Below are positions 46,420-54,771 of a stretch of DNA of 64,000 nt, in pieces. The number at the start of each line of letters is the position of its first letter. The stretch's first letter is position 1. The notes below the pieces were generated by a model. That model searched no databases, was not told the DNA's origin, and saw only the letters and a program-made list of their open reading frames with translations. Source of the stretch: Pelomonas paludis. GTDB taxonomy: Bacteria > Pseudomonadota > Gammaproteobacteria > Burkholderiales > Burkholderiaceae_C. The position numbers and the translations under genes were made by a program. The stretch covers positions 310,001 to 374,000 of the forward strand of contig NZ_JBDPZD010000003.1 of the NCBI RefSeq assembly GCF_039872745.1, written 5' to 3'.

Positions 46420-47127
46420 TCAGTCACCCCAAACGGCACGTGGCGACGGCACCCATTGCCACTGCCCGGGCGCCAGATCGGCGGGCAGCGCCAGCGCGCC
46501 AAAGCGGCTGCGGTGCAGGCCCTCGACCCGGTTGCCAATGGCCGCCACCATGCGCTTGACCTGGTGGTACTTGCCTTCGACGAGCGTGAGGCGCAGCAGG
46601 TGTTCGTCGGCCATCTCGGCGCCTTCCGCCACCACATGCTCGCTGCGGCCACCGGGTTCGTGCAGGTCAACGCCGTGGCGCAACTGCGCCACGGCCTCTT
46701 CCGTCAGCGCATGCTTGCAACGCGCCTCATAGACCTTGGGCACATGGTGCTTGGGCGAGGTGAGCTTGTGGATCAGGCTGCCGTCATCGGTCAAGAGCAG
46801 CAGGCCGGTGGTGTCTTCGTCCAGCCGCCCGATGGGCTGCACGCCACGTTCGCGCAGCGGTGCCGGCAGCAGGGACAGCACACTGGGGTGGTGCTTGGGT
46901 TTTTGCGAGCACTCAAAGCCCGCCGGCTTGTGCAGCAGGATCAGCGCCTTCTCGGCATAGGGCCAGGACTGGCCGCCGACCTCGAAGACCAGGCCCTCGG
47001 GGTCGAAGTCAGCCTCGGGGTCGTCCACGACCTGGCCGCCGATGCGCACCTCGCCGTGCTGCACCAGGCCAGCGCAAAGCCGGCGGGTGCCGAAGCCCTG
47101 GGTGAAGAGGATCTGGGAGAGCCGCAA
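46420..47127 (-). CDS. rsuA: 16S rRNA pseudouridine(516) synthase RsuA
   Basis: Isomerises a uridine in rRNA (position 516 of 16S in E. coli). The 235-residue product has an N-terminal S4-type RNA-binding domain (MRLSQILFTQGFGTRRLC) and the RsuA-family catalytic motif IGRLDEDTTGLLLLT with its aspartate. KVYEARCKHALTEEAV and LVEGKYHQVKRMVAAIGN follow. The last motif places it in the RsuA/RluB/E/F branch; the short length favours RsuA over RluB. It starts 2 bp after the DUF3617 gene's stop, so they are one transcription unit. Confidence 0.9.
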   Translation of the reverse strand: MRLSQILFTQGFGTRRLCAGLVQHGEVRIGGQVVDDPEADFDPEGLVFEVGGQSWPYAEKALILLHKPAGFECSQKPKHHPSVLSLLPAPLRERGVQPIGRLDEDTTGLLLLTDDGSLIHKLTSPKHHVPKVYEARCKHALTEEAVAQLRHGVDLHEPGGRSEHVVAEGAEMADEHLLRLTLVEGKYHQVKRMVAAIGNRVEGLHRSRFGALALPADLAPGQWQWVPSPRAVWGD

Positions 47128-47129
47128 GA

Positions 47130-47690
47130 TCAGCGCTTGACGCCAGCACCGGCAGGCTTGACGTCGCCGCAGTCGGCGCCCAGCCAGCGGCCTTCGCCTT
47201 GCAGGTTCATGGTCTCGGGCTTGCCGGCGGCGGACACGCGGCGCACCTGGACCTGGGTGGTGAAGGCCTCGTCACTGCTGAAGCTGATGGTGGCATCGCC
47301 TTCCGATGCCGGGTCGGTGCAGACGAAGTGCGTGCGCACGACGGCGCCATCGCGCTTGGTGTCCTGGGTGCAGCGGCCTTCATGCCCGACCGGCGCTTGA
47401 TGCCGGGCGGCCTGTTCGGGCGTGATGCAGCTCTTGACGCTGATGCTGCCGCCACCCGCGCCAAGGTTCATGCTGACGCCACGCTGGGCCATCATCTGCT
47501 CCATCATTTGGCGCTGTGCGGCGGGCATATTGGCCATGGCCTTCTGGGCCTTTTCCATTTGCGCCTGGCGCTCGGGCGAGAGCTGGGCGGCCTGCTTCAT
47601 TTCCCAGAGCCCGGGCTTCATGCCGTCGGCCCAAGCCAGGGGCGTCAGCAGCAGCAAGACGAGTGGCAGGTGGGGGCGGCGAAGGAACAT
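47130..47690 (-). CDS. DUF3617 secreted protein
   Basis: A 186-residue exported protein of unknown function. The signal peptide MFLRRPHLPLVLLLLTPLAWADG is followed by the family opening MKPGLWEMKQ. A Gln/Met-rich stretch (about 40-75) is followed by CITPEQAARHQAPVGHEGRC. Further cysteines in HFVCTDPAS and LGADCGD suggest two disulfides. The ATG at 47690 is preferred over an upstream TTG because of GGAG and the signal peptide. It lies between the acyl-CoA dehydrogenase pair and rsuA on the minus strand. Confidence 0.82.
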   Translation of the reverse strand: MFLRRPHLPLVLLLLTPLAWADGMKPGLWEMKQAAQLSPERQAQMEKAQKAMANMPAAQRQMMEQMMAQRGVSMNLGAGGGSISVKSCITPEQAARHQAPVGHEGRCTQDTKRDGAVVRTHFVCTDPASEGDATISFSSDEAFTTQVQVRRVSAAGKPETMNLQGEGRWLGADCGDVKPAGAGVKR

Positions 47691-47716
47691 GGCGGGCTCC
47701 GGCAAAAGAGACAGTG

Positions 47717-48835
47717 TCAGGCGAAAACGCCCGCAGTGTCGAGCATGCGCTGGTTCACTTCACCGAGGTGGTGGAGGGTGTCGCCCCACTGCAGCTCCAT
47801 CACCGTGAGGCGCTTGAAGAAGTGGCTGCCCAGGTACTCGTCGGTCACGCCGATGCCGCCATGCAACTGCGTGCATTGCTGGCCGACGAATCGCATCGAC
47901 TGACCAAGCTGCACCTTGGCCTGCGAGAGCGCGCGGCGACGCACAGCGGGTTCGTCGGTCAGCCGCAGCGTGGCGTAGTAACTCATGGACCGAGCGAGCT
48001 CCAGCTGCATCTTGCAGTCCGCCACCCGGTGGCGCAGGGCCTGGAAGCTGGCGATGGGCACGCCGAACTGGCGCCGGGTGTTCATGTAGTCGATGGTGAG
48101 TTCGAGCAGGCGCTCCATCACCCCCACGGCCTCGGCGGCTTGGGCGGCGATGCCAATGTCGGCCGCCAGCTCCAGCAGGGCCTGGCCAGCCACCGGGCCC
48201 GCGATGCGGGTGCCGGGCGTGTCGGCCAGATGCAGTTCGGCGGCACTGCTGCCGTCATGCAAGGCATAGGGCCGCAAGCTGAGTCCCGGCGACTCGCGAT
48301 GCACCAGATAAAGCGAGGTGCTCGCTGGCGATTCGAGATCCAGCGCGGGAATCAGGAAGGCCTGCGCATGGGCGGCGGCGGGTACCAGGCTCTTGTGGCC
48401 GGTCAGGCGTTGCTCGCGCGCTTGGGTCTGCCCAGCGGTGAGGCGGTGGCGTGCGCGTGGCTCCTGGTGCGCCAGCACCACGAGGGCGTCGCCAGCGGCG
48501 ATGCGTGGCAACCATTGCGCGGCCACTTCAGGCGCACCCGCAGCCAGCAGGGCCGGCGCGATCAAGGCGCCTTGTGCGAGCGGTTCGAGCACCAGGCCTC
48601 GGCCCAGCTCTTCCATCGCAATCATGGCCTCGACAGGCCCCCAGCCCAGGCCGCCGTGGGCCTCCGGTACCGCAAGTGCGGTCAGCCCCAGGCCGGCCAG
48701 GGCCTGCCACATTTCGGCGCTGAATCCGCCGGTCGCAACGGTCTTGCGGCGGCGCTCGAACGGGTAGTCCTTGTCGACAAATCGCCTCACGGCGGCGCGC
48801 AGGGCCTCTTGGTCGTCGCTGAAGTCAAAGTCCAT
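47717..48835 (-). CDS. Acyl-CoA dehydrogenase, small-subunit (PimD-like)
   Basis: Flavoprotein-fold acyl-CoA dehydrogenase of 372 residues, resembling the small subunit of pimeloyl-CoA dehydrogenase. It starts MDFDFSDDQEALRAAVRRFV and has LGLTALAVPEAHGGLGWGPV, RQFGVPIASFQALRHRVADC and QLHGGIGVTDEY. At the position where MCAD has the catalytic glutamate it reads QWGDTLHHL, and no glutamate is seen at the alternative helix site either, so I infer a non-catalytic partner of the upstream larger protein. It lies 8 bp after that gene. The CoA substrate is unknown. Confidence 0.9.
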   Translation of the reverse strand: MDFDFSDDQEALRAAVRRFVDKDYPFERRRKTVATGGFSAEMWQALAGLGLTALAVPEAHGGLGWGPVEAMIAMEELGRGLVLEPLAQGALIAPALLAAGAPEVAAQWLPRIAAGDALVVLAHQEPRARHRLTAGQTQAREQRLTGHKSLVPAAAHAQAFLIPALDLESPASTSLYLVHRESPGLSLRPYALHDGSSAAELHLADTPGTRIAGPVAGQALLELAADIGIAAQAAEAVGVMERLLELTIDYMNTRRQFGVPIASFQALRHRVADCKMQLELARSMSYYATLRLTDEPAVRRRALSQAKVQLGQSMRFVGQQCTQLHGGIGVTDEYLGSHFFKRLTVMELQWGDTLHHLGEVNQRMLDTAGVFA

Positions 48836-48843
48836 GGGGCACC

Positions 48844-50043
48844 TCAGCCGAGCAGGGTTTGCGCAAGGATGTTGCGCTGCACTTCGTTCGAGCCGCCATA
48901 AATGGTGGTTTTGCGGGTGTTCAGGTAGCTGCCCAGGGCCGGGGCGGCGTAGGCGGCGCCTCCGATCCAGGCGCCACCCAGCCATTGGTCGCCCTGCCAT
49001 CCGGCCTCCATGGCCTCATGGATGGCGGGCAGAGCCAGGGGGCCGGCGGCCAGCATGATGAGCTCGGTGTAGCGCTGTTGCAGCTCACTGCCCCGGATCT
49101 TGAGCAGCCCGGCCACATCGAGCGACTGCTTGCCGCTGCGCTCGGCACACAGCACGCGCAGCACCATCATCTCCAGCGCCACCACGTCCACCTCGCACGC
49201 CGCGATCTGGTCGCGGAAGCGGGTGTCGTCCCACAGGCCCTCGGCCTTGGCGATCTGCTTGAGGCGCTCCAGTTCGCGCTTGGCGCGGTTCACGTCGGCG
49301 ATATTGGTGCGCTCATGGGCGAGCAGGTGCTTGGCATAGGTCCAGCCCTTGTTCTCCTCGCCAATCAGGTTTTCGACGGGCACCTCGACGTTGTCGAAGA
49401 AGACTTCGTTCACCTCGTGCTCACCGTCCAGCATGATGATGGGCCGGACGCTGACACCTAGCGATTTCATGTCGACCAGCAGGAAGGAAATGCCCGCCTG
49501 CGGCTTGCCCTCGGTCGAAGTGCGCACGAGACAGAAGATCCAATCACCGTACTGACCGAGGGTGGTCCAGGTCTTCTGGCCGTTGACGATGTAACGGTTC
49601 CCCTGGCGCACGGCACGGGTCTTGACCGATGCGAGGTCAGATCCTGAGCCGGGCTCGCTATAGCCCTGGCTCCACCACACCTCACCGCTCTGGATGCCGG
49701 GCAGGAAGCGCTGCTGCTGCTCGGCCGTCCCGAAGGCCATGATGACCGGCGCCACCATGACTGGCCCGAAGGGGACGATGCGTGGCGCCCCGGCGAGCGC
49801 ACATTCTTCTTCAAAGAGGTGCTTCTGAACGGCATTCCAGCCCGGCCCGCCAAAGGCGGGTGGCCAACCGTAACCATGCCAACCTTTGGCGCCCAGGGTA
49901 CGCGCCCAGCCCTGGTGGTCGGCCTTTGTAAGCCGCTGGCCTTGTCGGACCTTGCTACTTAGAGCAGGAGGCAAATGGGCGCGAAGCCAGGACCGGATCT
50001 CGTCGCGAAAGGTGAGTTCGGCATCGGTGAGCTTCAAGTCCAT
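48844..50043 (-). CDS. Acyl-CoA dehydrogenase, large-subunit (PimC-like)
   Basis: FAD enzyme oxidising an acyl-CoA to the 2,3-enoyl-CoA. The 399-residue product has WSQGYSEPGSGSDLASVKTR (substrate/FAD region), IVNGQKTWTTLGQYGDWIFC, and TTIYGGSNEVQRNILAQTLL at the C-terminus. The MCAD-type catalytic glutamate position is glycine here (YGGS). A glutamate in HERTNIADV sits where isovaleryl-CoA and long-chain dehydrogenases carry theirs, so it is the likely base. It is followed 8 bp later by a smaller paralogue, the arrangement of heteromeric dehydrogenases such as PimC/PimD. No ligase or thiolase is adjacent. Confidence 0.9.
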   Translation of the reverse strand: MDLKLTDAELTFRDEIRSWLRAHLPPALSSKVRQGQRLTKADHQGWARTLGAKGWHGYGWPPAFGGPGWNAVQKHLFEEECALAGAPRIVPFGPVMVAPVIMAFGTAEQQQRFLPGIQSGEVWWSQGYSEPGSGSDLASVKTRAVRQGNRYIVNGQKTWTTLGQYGDWIFCLVRTSTEGKPQAGISFLLVDMKSLGVSVRPIIMLDGEHEVNEVFFDNVEVPVENLIGEENKGWTYAKHLLAHERTNIADVNRAKRELERLKQIAKAEGLWDDTRFRDQIAACEVDVVALEMMVLRVLCAERSGKQSLDVAGLLKIRGSELQQRYTELIMLAAGPLALPAIHEAMEAGWQGDQWLGGAWIGGAAYAAPALGSYLNTRKTTIYGGSNEVQRNILAQTLLG

Positions 50044-50160
50044 CGCGCGATCCCTGCTCTCATGGGTTTGCCTAGTTGAATGCAGGTTCTAGCACGCAGG
50101 GGCGTCCATCTGCTGTCCGTCACGAGACACTCGGCGCTCTTGCAGCCATGGGAGCGCGCA

Positions 50161-50189
50161 AACAAAAAGGCACCCCGGAGGGTGCCTTT
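50161..50189 (-). terminator. Terminator after the PEP-CTERM gene
   Basis: On the minus strand AAAGGCACCC and GGGTGCCTTT form a ten-pair stem around a four-base loop, followed by a T-rich TTTTTGTT end (stem bases 50166-50189). It lies 22 bp after the PEP-CTERM stop and separates it from the acyl-CoA dehydrogenase genes. Confidence 0.85.
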
Positions 50190-50211
50190 GTGCCGAGCGA
50201 GCAGTGACCGA

Positions 50212-51063
50212 TCAGGCTTGCTTGCGCAGTTGGCGGCGGCGAGCACCGAATGCACCCAGCAAGGCCAGAGAGGTCAAGGCCAGGCTGGCAGGCTCAGGCA
50301 CCTTGACGCCGGGAGGGGGCGGCACGATGTCCTTGCTTGCGACCGACAGCAGCTTCACGTAGTCAGCCAAAGAGTCAAGCGTGCCACCGCCGAAACCAGA
50401 GTTGTAGGCACTGATGAGCCACCAGCTGGAAACGACATTGGAGGAGTTGACGTACTTGACGTCCGTGCCGCTGGCCGCATCGCCCGTCGCACCGGACGGA
50501 TCGGCGTCGCCGTAGTTGGACACCATGGCCCAACCAGCACCTGCGCCGCCAGTCGTCAGATTGCTTGCCGTCTTGCCACCGATCAAGTTGGTGGCTTTCG
50601 CTTGGTCTGTCGACCCGGTCAAAGCGCCCGTGTAAGCCATCACCGTGATGTCGGCGTCGCTGGAGGTCCAACCCAGCTTGACATAGTCCAGCGCCACGGC
50701 AGTGGTGAACTTCAGAACAATCAGATCCGGCGAGCCGGAGGGGTTGTTGTCCATCGCGTGTTCGGGGGACGCCGTACCCAAACCATCGACAACGCTTTCG
50801 ACGCCAAGCCCGCTGCCAGAACCCCAGTCAGCCATGCGAGCTGCAGCATAGGAGGTTCCGTTGGAGCCGAAGGCGAAAGCAGAGACGGTATTTCCGCCAG
50901 CGGAGCAGCTGTAGCTGTTCCCGAAATTGTTGGCGTTGGTCGCACCCTGGGTGCAGCCGCTGAGGGACCAGGTGGAAGCCGCCATACTCGAAGAGGACAC
51001 CAGCAGAAGCGCGCCGGTAAACACGCTACGCAGGCCCAGTTTGAGAGAGAAGTTCTTTTGCAT
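50212..51063 (-). CDS. PEP-CTERM sorting-domain exported protein
   Basis: Secreted protein expected to be anchored or released by an exosortase (EpsH family). The 283-residue product has a signal peptide (about 1-29, FTGALLLVSSSSMAA). The body is Gly/Ser/Asn/Thr-rich with two cysteines (SGCTQGA, SYSCSAGG) and a VVSSWWLISAYNSGFGGG segment. A C-terminal tripartite sorting signal reads VPEPASLALTSLALLGAFG then ARRR (from about residue 255). The features recall exosortase-dependent XDP-type surface proteins, though I cannot confirm the subfamily. A sigma-54-type promoter and IHF-like site precede it. A strong terminator follows, so it is monocistronic. Confidence 0.88.
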   Translation of the reverse strand: MQKNFSLKLGLRSVFTGALLLVSSSSMAASTWSLSGCTQGATNANNFGNSYSCSAGGNTVSAFAFGSNGTSYAAARMADWGSGSGLGVESVVDGLGTASPEHAMDNNPSGSPDLIVLKFTTAVALDYVKLGWTSSDADITVMAYTGALTGSTDQAKATNLIGGKTASNLTTGGAGAGWAMVSNYGDADPSGATGDAASGTDVKYVNSSNVVSSWWLISAYNSGFGGGTLDSLADYVKLLSVASKDIVPPPPGVKVPEPASLALTSLALLGAFGARRRQLRKQA

Positions 51064-51119
51064 GGCGAATCGTCCCGTAAATGTTTGGTCGACCGGTGAG
51101 TCGGCAATGCTGAGGCTAC

Positions 51120-51135
51120 TGCAGCATCTGTGCCA
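51120..51135 (-). promoter_or_regulatory. Sigma-54 (RpoN) promoter of the PEP-CTERM gene
   Basis: Minus-strand TGGCACAGATGCTGCA matches the -24/-12 consensus TGGCAC-N5-TTGCA at all but one base, with the obligatory GG-N10-GC spacing. It would start transcription about 45 nt before the ATG at 51063. PEP-CTERM genes in beta/gammaproteobacteria are often driven by RpoN with the PrsK/PrsR two-component pair. Confidence 0.75.
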
Positions 51136-51154
51136 ACTTTCAACCTGCTTTGTG

Positions 51155-51167
51155 GATCAAAGACTTA
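51155..51167 (+). promoter_or_regulatory. IHF-like binding site upstream of the sigma-54 promoter
   Basis: GATCAAAGACTTA fits the IHF consensus WATCAA-N4-TTR at all but the first base. It lies about 20 bp upstream of the -24 element, where IHF bends DNA to bring a distant activator to RpoN polymerase. Confidence 0.5.
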
Positions 51168-51240
51168 GTTGCTGGTTGGCGCACTACGATGGAACGAAGT
51201 GTAAGAGGGCTCGACAAGCTTGCGGGGTGGCGAGGCCCCC

Positions 51241-54063
51241 TCACTTGAGTGTTTCAAGCAGGGCTTTTGCCTCGGCTTCGCCTGGGAAATGGGGGTGGTC
51301 TCGGAAGGCGTTGACAAGTTCCTCGCGGGCTTCGGCCCGTTTACCGGACTGGGCCAGTGCTGAGGCCAAGTGAAAGCGGATCTCTGGGTTGGCTGGCGCG
51401 CGCAGGCGTGCGTCACGCAGCTTGAGCAGGGCAGCGTCGAATCTGCCGTCCTTGAAGAGGGCCCAACCCAGCGTGTCAATGACGACCGGATTGCTCGGGG
51501 CGGCCGCCAGTGCCTGCTCGGCGGCACTGACGGCGGCTTTCGCGTCCTTGAGCTGCAGGTGCACATTGGCCAGGTTGTTCAGCAGTTCGGCATCGGCCGT
51601 GCCCTGCTTGATCGCGGTTTCGTACTCGGTCCGGGCGCGGCGGTAGTCGCCCGTCCGTGCCAGATGGTCGGCCAGGGCCCGGCGCACGGCGAGGTCGCGC
51701 GGGTTGGACTTCAGCCATCCATCGGCGACGGCTTTGGCCTCGTTGCCGGCGCCTTGGGCGCTGAGCAGCTTGATCAGGGAGAGTGCGGTGGCGCTGCTTG
51801 GGCGGTTGCGATGGGCCTGTCGGTAGGCGTCGGCAGCGGCACTGTTCTGGCCGCGTGCGCTCGCGATATCACCGAGCAACTGGTAGCCGACCGGGAGCTT
51901 GGCGTGGCTGGCGACGATGCGTTTTGCACGTGCCTCGGCTTTGGCCAGTTCGTTGTGTCGGATCTCGACACTGGTCATCAAGACGTTGGCAGCCAGGTGG
52001 TCGGGGCTGTTGCTGAGAGCCTTGTCCAGGCTGTAAGCGGCGTTGTCGAGGTCTCCCAGATCGAGCTGCAGCGCGGCGACCTCGGCCTGCTGCGCGGCGT
52101 CGAAGCCGGCGCGCCGGGACGCGTTCAGCAGCGACTGTTTGGCGCCAGCCGCGTCACCGGAAGCAATTTGGGCCCGGGCGTAGGTGGAGAGCGCCCTGAC
52201 GTCTTCCGGTAGTTTGGCCAGCAGGGCCTTTGCCGCCTCCAGTGCCTGGCTGGCACGCCCCTGGCGCAAGTGCAGTTCGACAAGCGCGTAGTTCGGCGCG
52301 GGGTCATTCTTGGCAGACACCTCGGCCGCCCGTTCCAGCCAGCGCTGGGCTTCGTCCGGTTTGCCCAAGCGCTCCTGGAGGACGGCCATGTCGTAGAGCG
52401 CCTCCGTGTTGCGCTCATCGGCCTTCAGCAATTCCTTGAGCCTGAACATGGCGCTATCGAAGGCCTTGGTGGCGATGTCGATGCGCGCCAGGCCCAGCTT
52501 GGCGGAGAGCAGGTTCCGGTCAGCAACCAGGGCGGACTCGAAGGCTCGCCGCGCGCCGGCAAAGTCACCGCTTTGTGCTTTGGCGACACCCGCCAGGTTG
52601 AGCACGACGGGGTTGGTCGGTTGTTGTCGCACCAGTTGGTCGGCGATGACGACCGCGTCTTGTGGGCGCCCTTCTCGCAGGTGAAGCCCAATGAGGCTCA
52701 TGCCGGCCTGCATCTGGCGGGGGTCCTTCTTGAATGCGGCCTGCAACTCTTTGGTAGCAGCGCCGACGTCACCGCTTTGAATCAGCGAAAGGCCGAGGGC
52801 TGTGCGGTATTCGGGCGCGTCCTTCGCCTTGAGGGCGTCCTGCATCAGCTGTGCGGCCTTGGCCGGGCGGCCCTTGGCGAGGTGCGCGACGGCCAGTTGC
52901 GTGAGCGCTTGTCCGTCGCCTGGATAGCCGCGCAAGTAAGCCTCAAGGACCTCGATGGTTTTCTCGGGCGTCTTCTCCTGCATATAAATCTGGCCGAGCA
53001 GCTTGGCCACCGGCGTCGCAGGCTGGGAGCGGTAGAAGCTCTCCAGGAAGGGCTTGGCCTTGCCGGTCTCCTCCAAGGCGTAATGCGCCAGACCGTTGAG
53101 CAGCATCAGCTGGGGCCGGTACCGGATGAATTCGATCGGCACCGGGTCCAGCAGCGCGACCACGTCCTGAAGCGCGGCTTTGGCCGTTGCACGGTCGCCC
53201 TGCTTCTCCGACAGCACGGCACGGAGGTAGGCAGCGCGGGGTTCACGGGGCGAGCGCTTGCGGGCTTCGTCGATGTCGGCTTGCGCGTCGGCATCGCGCT
53301 TCAAATCGAGGTTGAGGCCGGCGCGTGCAATCCGGGCTTCCGAGTGATTGGGGTCGAGCGACAGCGCCTTGGTGTAGCCCGCCAGCGCTGTGGCGGCGTC
53401 AGCGCGGCTGTGCGCGATGGTGGCCTTCTGATAGTGCGCCTCGGCCGCGTCGGGTGCCAGCTTGAGCGCCATGTCGGCCGCGGCCAGGGCCTCTTTGTAC
53501 TGGCGATTGCGCAGGCGCAGCGGGATCTCGGCCGTCCAGACTTCGGCCGCGTTTTTGTCGATGTTGCGCGCCTCTTCCAGCGTGCGGAGCGCGTTGGCCG
53601 TGTCGCCTTGGTCGGCGTAGGCGGTCACGCGCTGCAGCAGCACCTGCTGGCGTACGCCATTGGGCAGGCCCGCAGGGGCCATGCGGGGTTGTTCGAGCAA
53701 TTGCTGGTGTTTGCCTTGGGCCAGCAGGGACTGACCGAGCGTCACCACCACTTCGGCGCGGTCGACGCCCAGGCGCAGCGCCTCGGTGATGGCAACTTCG
53801 GCCGCCACCGCCTGCCCATCCATCATCAAGGCCCGTCCCAGCAGCAGTTGCACGGGCAGCAGGGTCTTGTCGGCCTGCAGCGCGTTCTTGAGCTGGATGA
53901 TGGTGCCGGGGATGTCCTTCTTCTCGAAGCGCGTCAGCGCGTCTTCATAGAAGCGGGCGGCCTTTTCCTTGCTGGTCTGCGCAGAAGCTGATGCGCCGGT
54001 AAAGGCGAGCGCGGCGGCGACGAGGACGACGGAGAGGCGGGGGAAGGATCGAGGCTGGCTCAT
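51241..54063 (-). CDS. prsT: PEP-CTERM system TPR-repeat protein PrsT
   Basis: Large exported TPR protein that accompanies exosortase/EPS gene sets; its exact role is unknown. The 940-residue product has a signal peptide with an AxA cleavage site (ALAFTGASASAQ). The PrsT opening follows (KAARFYEDALTRFEKKDIPG, then TIIQLKNALQADKTLLPVQL). Consecutive TPR-like helical pairs run to the end, e.g. AEAHYQKATIAHSRADAATA and NLANVHLQLKDAKAAVSAAE. Family members are usually described as lipoproteins, but no lipobox cysteine is present here. The PEP-CTERM gene lies 177 bp downstream on the same strand; no exosortase or EPS genes are in the window. Confidence 0.9.
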   Translation of the reverse strand: MSQPRSFPRLSVVLVAAALAFTGASASAQTSKEKAARFYEDALTRFEKKDIPGTIIQLKNALQADKTLLPVQLLLGRALMMDGQAVAAEVAITEALRLGVDRAEVVVTLGQSLLAQGKHQQLLEQPRMAPAGLPNGVRQQVLLQRVTAYADQGDTANALRTLEEARNIDKNAAEVWTAEIPLRLRNRQYKEALAAADMALKLAPDAAEAHYQKATIAHSRADAATALAGYTKALSLDPNHSEARIARAGLNLDLKRDADAQADIDEARKRSPREPRAAYLRAVLSEKQGDRATAKAALQDVVALLDPVPIEFIRYRPQLMLLNGLAHYALEETGKAKPFLESFYRSQPATPVAKLLGQIYMQEKTPEKTIEVLEAYLRGYPGDGQALTQLAVAHLAKGRPAKAAQLMQDALKAKDAPEYRTALGLSLIQSGDVGAATKELQAAFKKDPRQMQAGMSLIGLHLREGRPQDAVVIADQLVRQQPTNPVVLNLAGVAKAQSGDFAGARRAFESALVADRNLLSAKLGLARIDIATKAFDSAMFRLKELLKADERNTEALYDMAVLQERLGKPDEAQRWLERAAEVSAKNDPAPNYALVELHLRQGRASQALEAAKALLAKLPEDVRALSTYARAQIASGDAAGAKQSLLNASRRAGFDAAQQAEVAALQLDLGDLDNAAYSLDKALSNSPDHLAANVLMTSVEIRHNELAKAEARAKRIVASHAKLPVGYQLLGDIASARGQNSAAADAYRQAHRNRPSSATALSLIKLLSAQGAGNEAKAVADGWLKSNPRDLAVRRALADHLARTGDYRRARTEYETAIKQGTADAELLNNLANVHLQLKDAKAAVSAAEQALAAAPSNPVVIDTLGWALFKDGRFDAALLKLRDARLRAPANPEIRFHLASALAQSGKRAEAREELVNAFRDHPHFPGEAEAKALLETLK

Positions 54064-54119
54064 GGGCGCCGCACGGGAAAACCGGGGAGCCGAATGATAG
54101 GGGTCAGCCCCAGTGATGC

Positions 54120-54767
54120 TCAGTAGCGCAGCTCCAGCGTCATGACATCGTTCTCGCGCTTCATCTGGAAGCGGTTGAGGAAGCTGTTGCCCAGCAGGAC
54201 ATGGCTCATGGCGGCGGGCACGATGATGGCCTCGACGTCCCGCACCTCGACGTCGCCGACGCGCAGGCTGCTGAGCAGCATCAGGTGGGCGGGCACGAGG
54301 CCGTTGGCCGTCTGGGTGACGATGCGCCGGCCATAGGCGTAGCGCAGGCCCAGGCGGTCGGCCTCGACCTGGCTGAGCGAGACATTGGTGGCGCCGGTAT
54401 CGACCAGGAACTGCGTGGTCTGGCCGTTGATGCTGCCCAGCGTGGTGAAGTGTCCGCCTGAGCCGCCCGGCAGCACGATGGTGCGGGCCTGCGAGGGTGC
54501 CGGGCCGCCCGAAACATGACCGGGCGCACTGCCAAGGGTGAGTGCCTCGCGGCGACCGTTGAATTCGACAACCGCCTGTTGTCCGTCCACCGACAAGAGC
54601 TTGACGCCCTGCACCGTGTTGCCCACATGCACGGTGCGCGCACTGCCGTCGATGACCAGCACGGCAGCTCGGCTGCCCAGCGTTCCATTCAGCTGCACGC
54701 GGCTCGGGCCGTCAGCGGCCAGTGCAGCACAGCAGACCAGCGCAGCGAGCAGAACCAGGGGCTTCAC
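54120..54767 (-). CDS. Retropepsin-like aspartic protease (clan AA), exported
   Basis: A 215-residue periplasmic protein with signal peptide MKPLVLLAALVCCAALAADG. The N-terminal region resembles the small beta domain seen before TIGR02281-type proteases (VKLLSVDGQQAVVEFNG). A Gly-rich linker and a retropepsin-like domain from about residue 105 follow: FLVDTGATNVSLSQVEADRL (catalytic DTG), then the flap region and VLLGNSFLNRFQ. A single DTG means dimerisation is expected for activity. It starts 4 bp after the yajQ stop and is followed 56 bp later by prsT. Targets are unknown. Confidence 0.87.
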   Translation of the reverse strand: MKPLVLLAALVCCAALAADGPSRVQLNGTLGSRAAVLVIDGSARTVHVGNTVQGVKLLSVDGQQAVVEFNGRREALTLGSAPGHVSGGPAPSQARTIVLPGGSGGHFTTLGSINGQTTQFLVDTGATNVSLSQVEADRLGLRYAYGRRIVTQTANGLVPAHLMLLSSLRVGDVEVRDVEAIIVPAAMSHVLLGNSFLNRFQMKRENDVMTLELRY

Positions 54768-54771
54768 GGTC

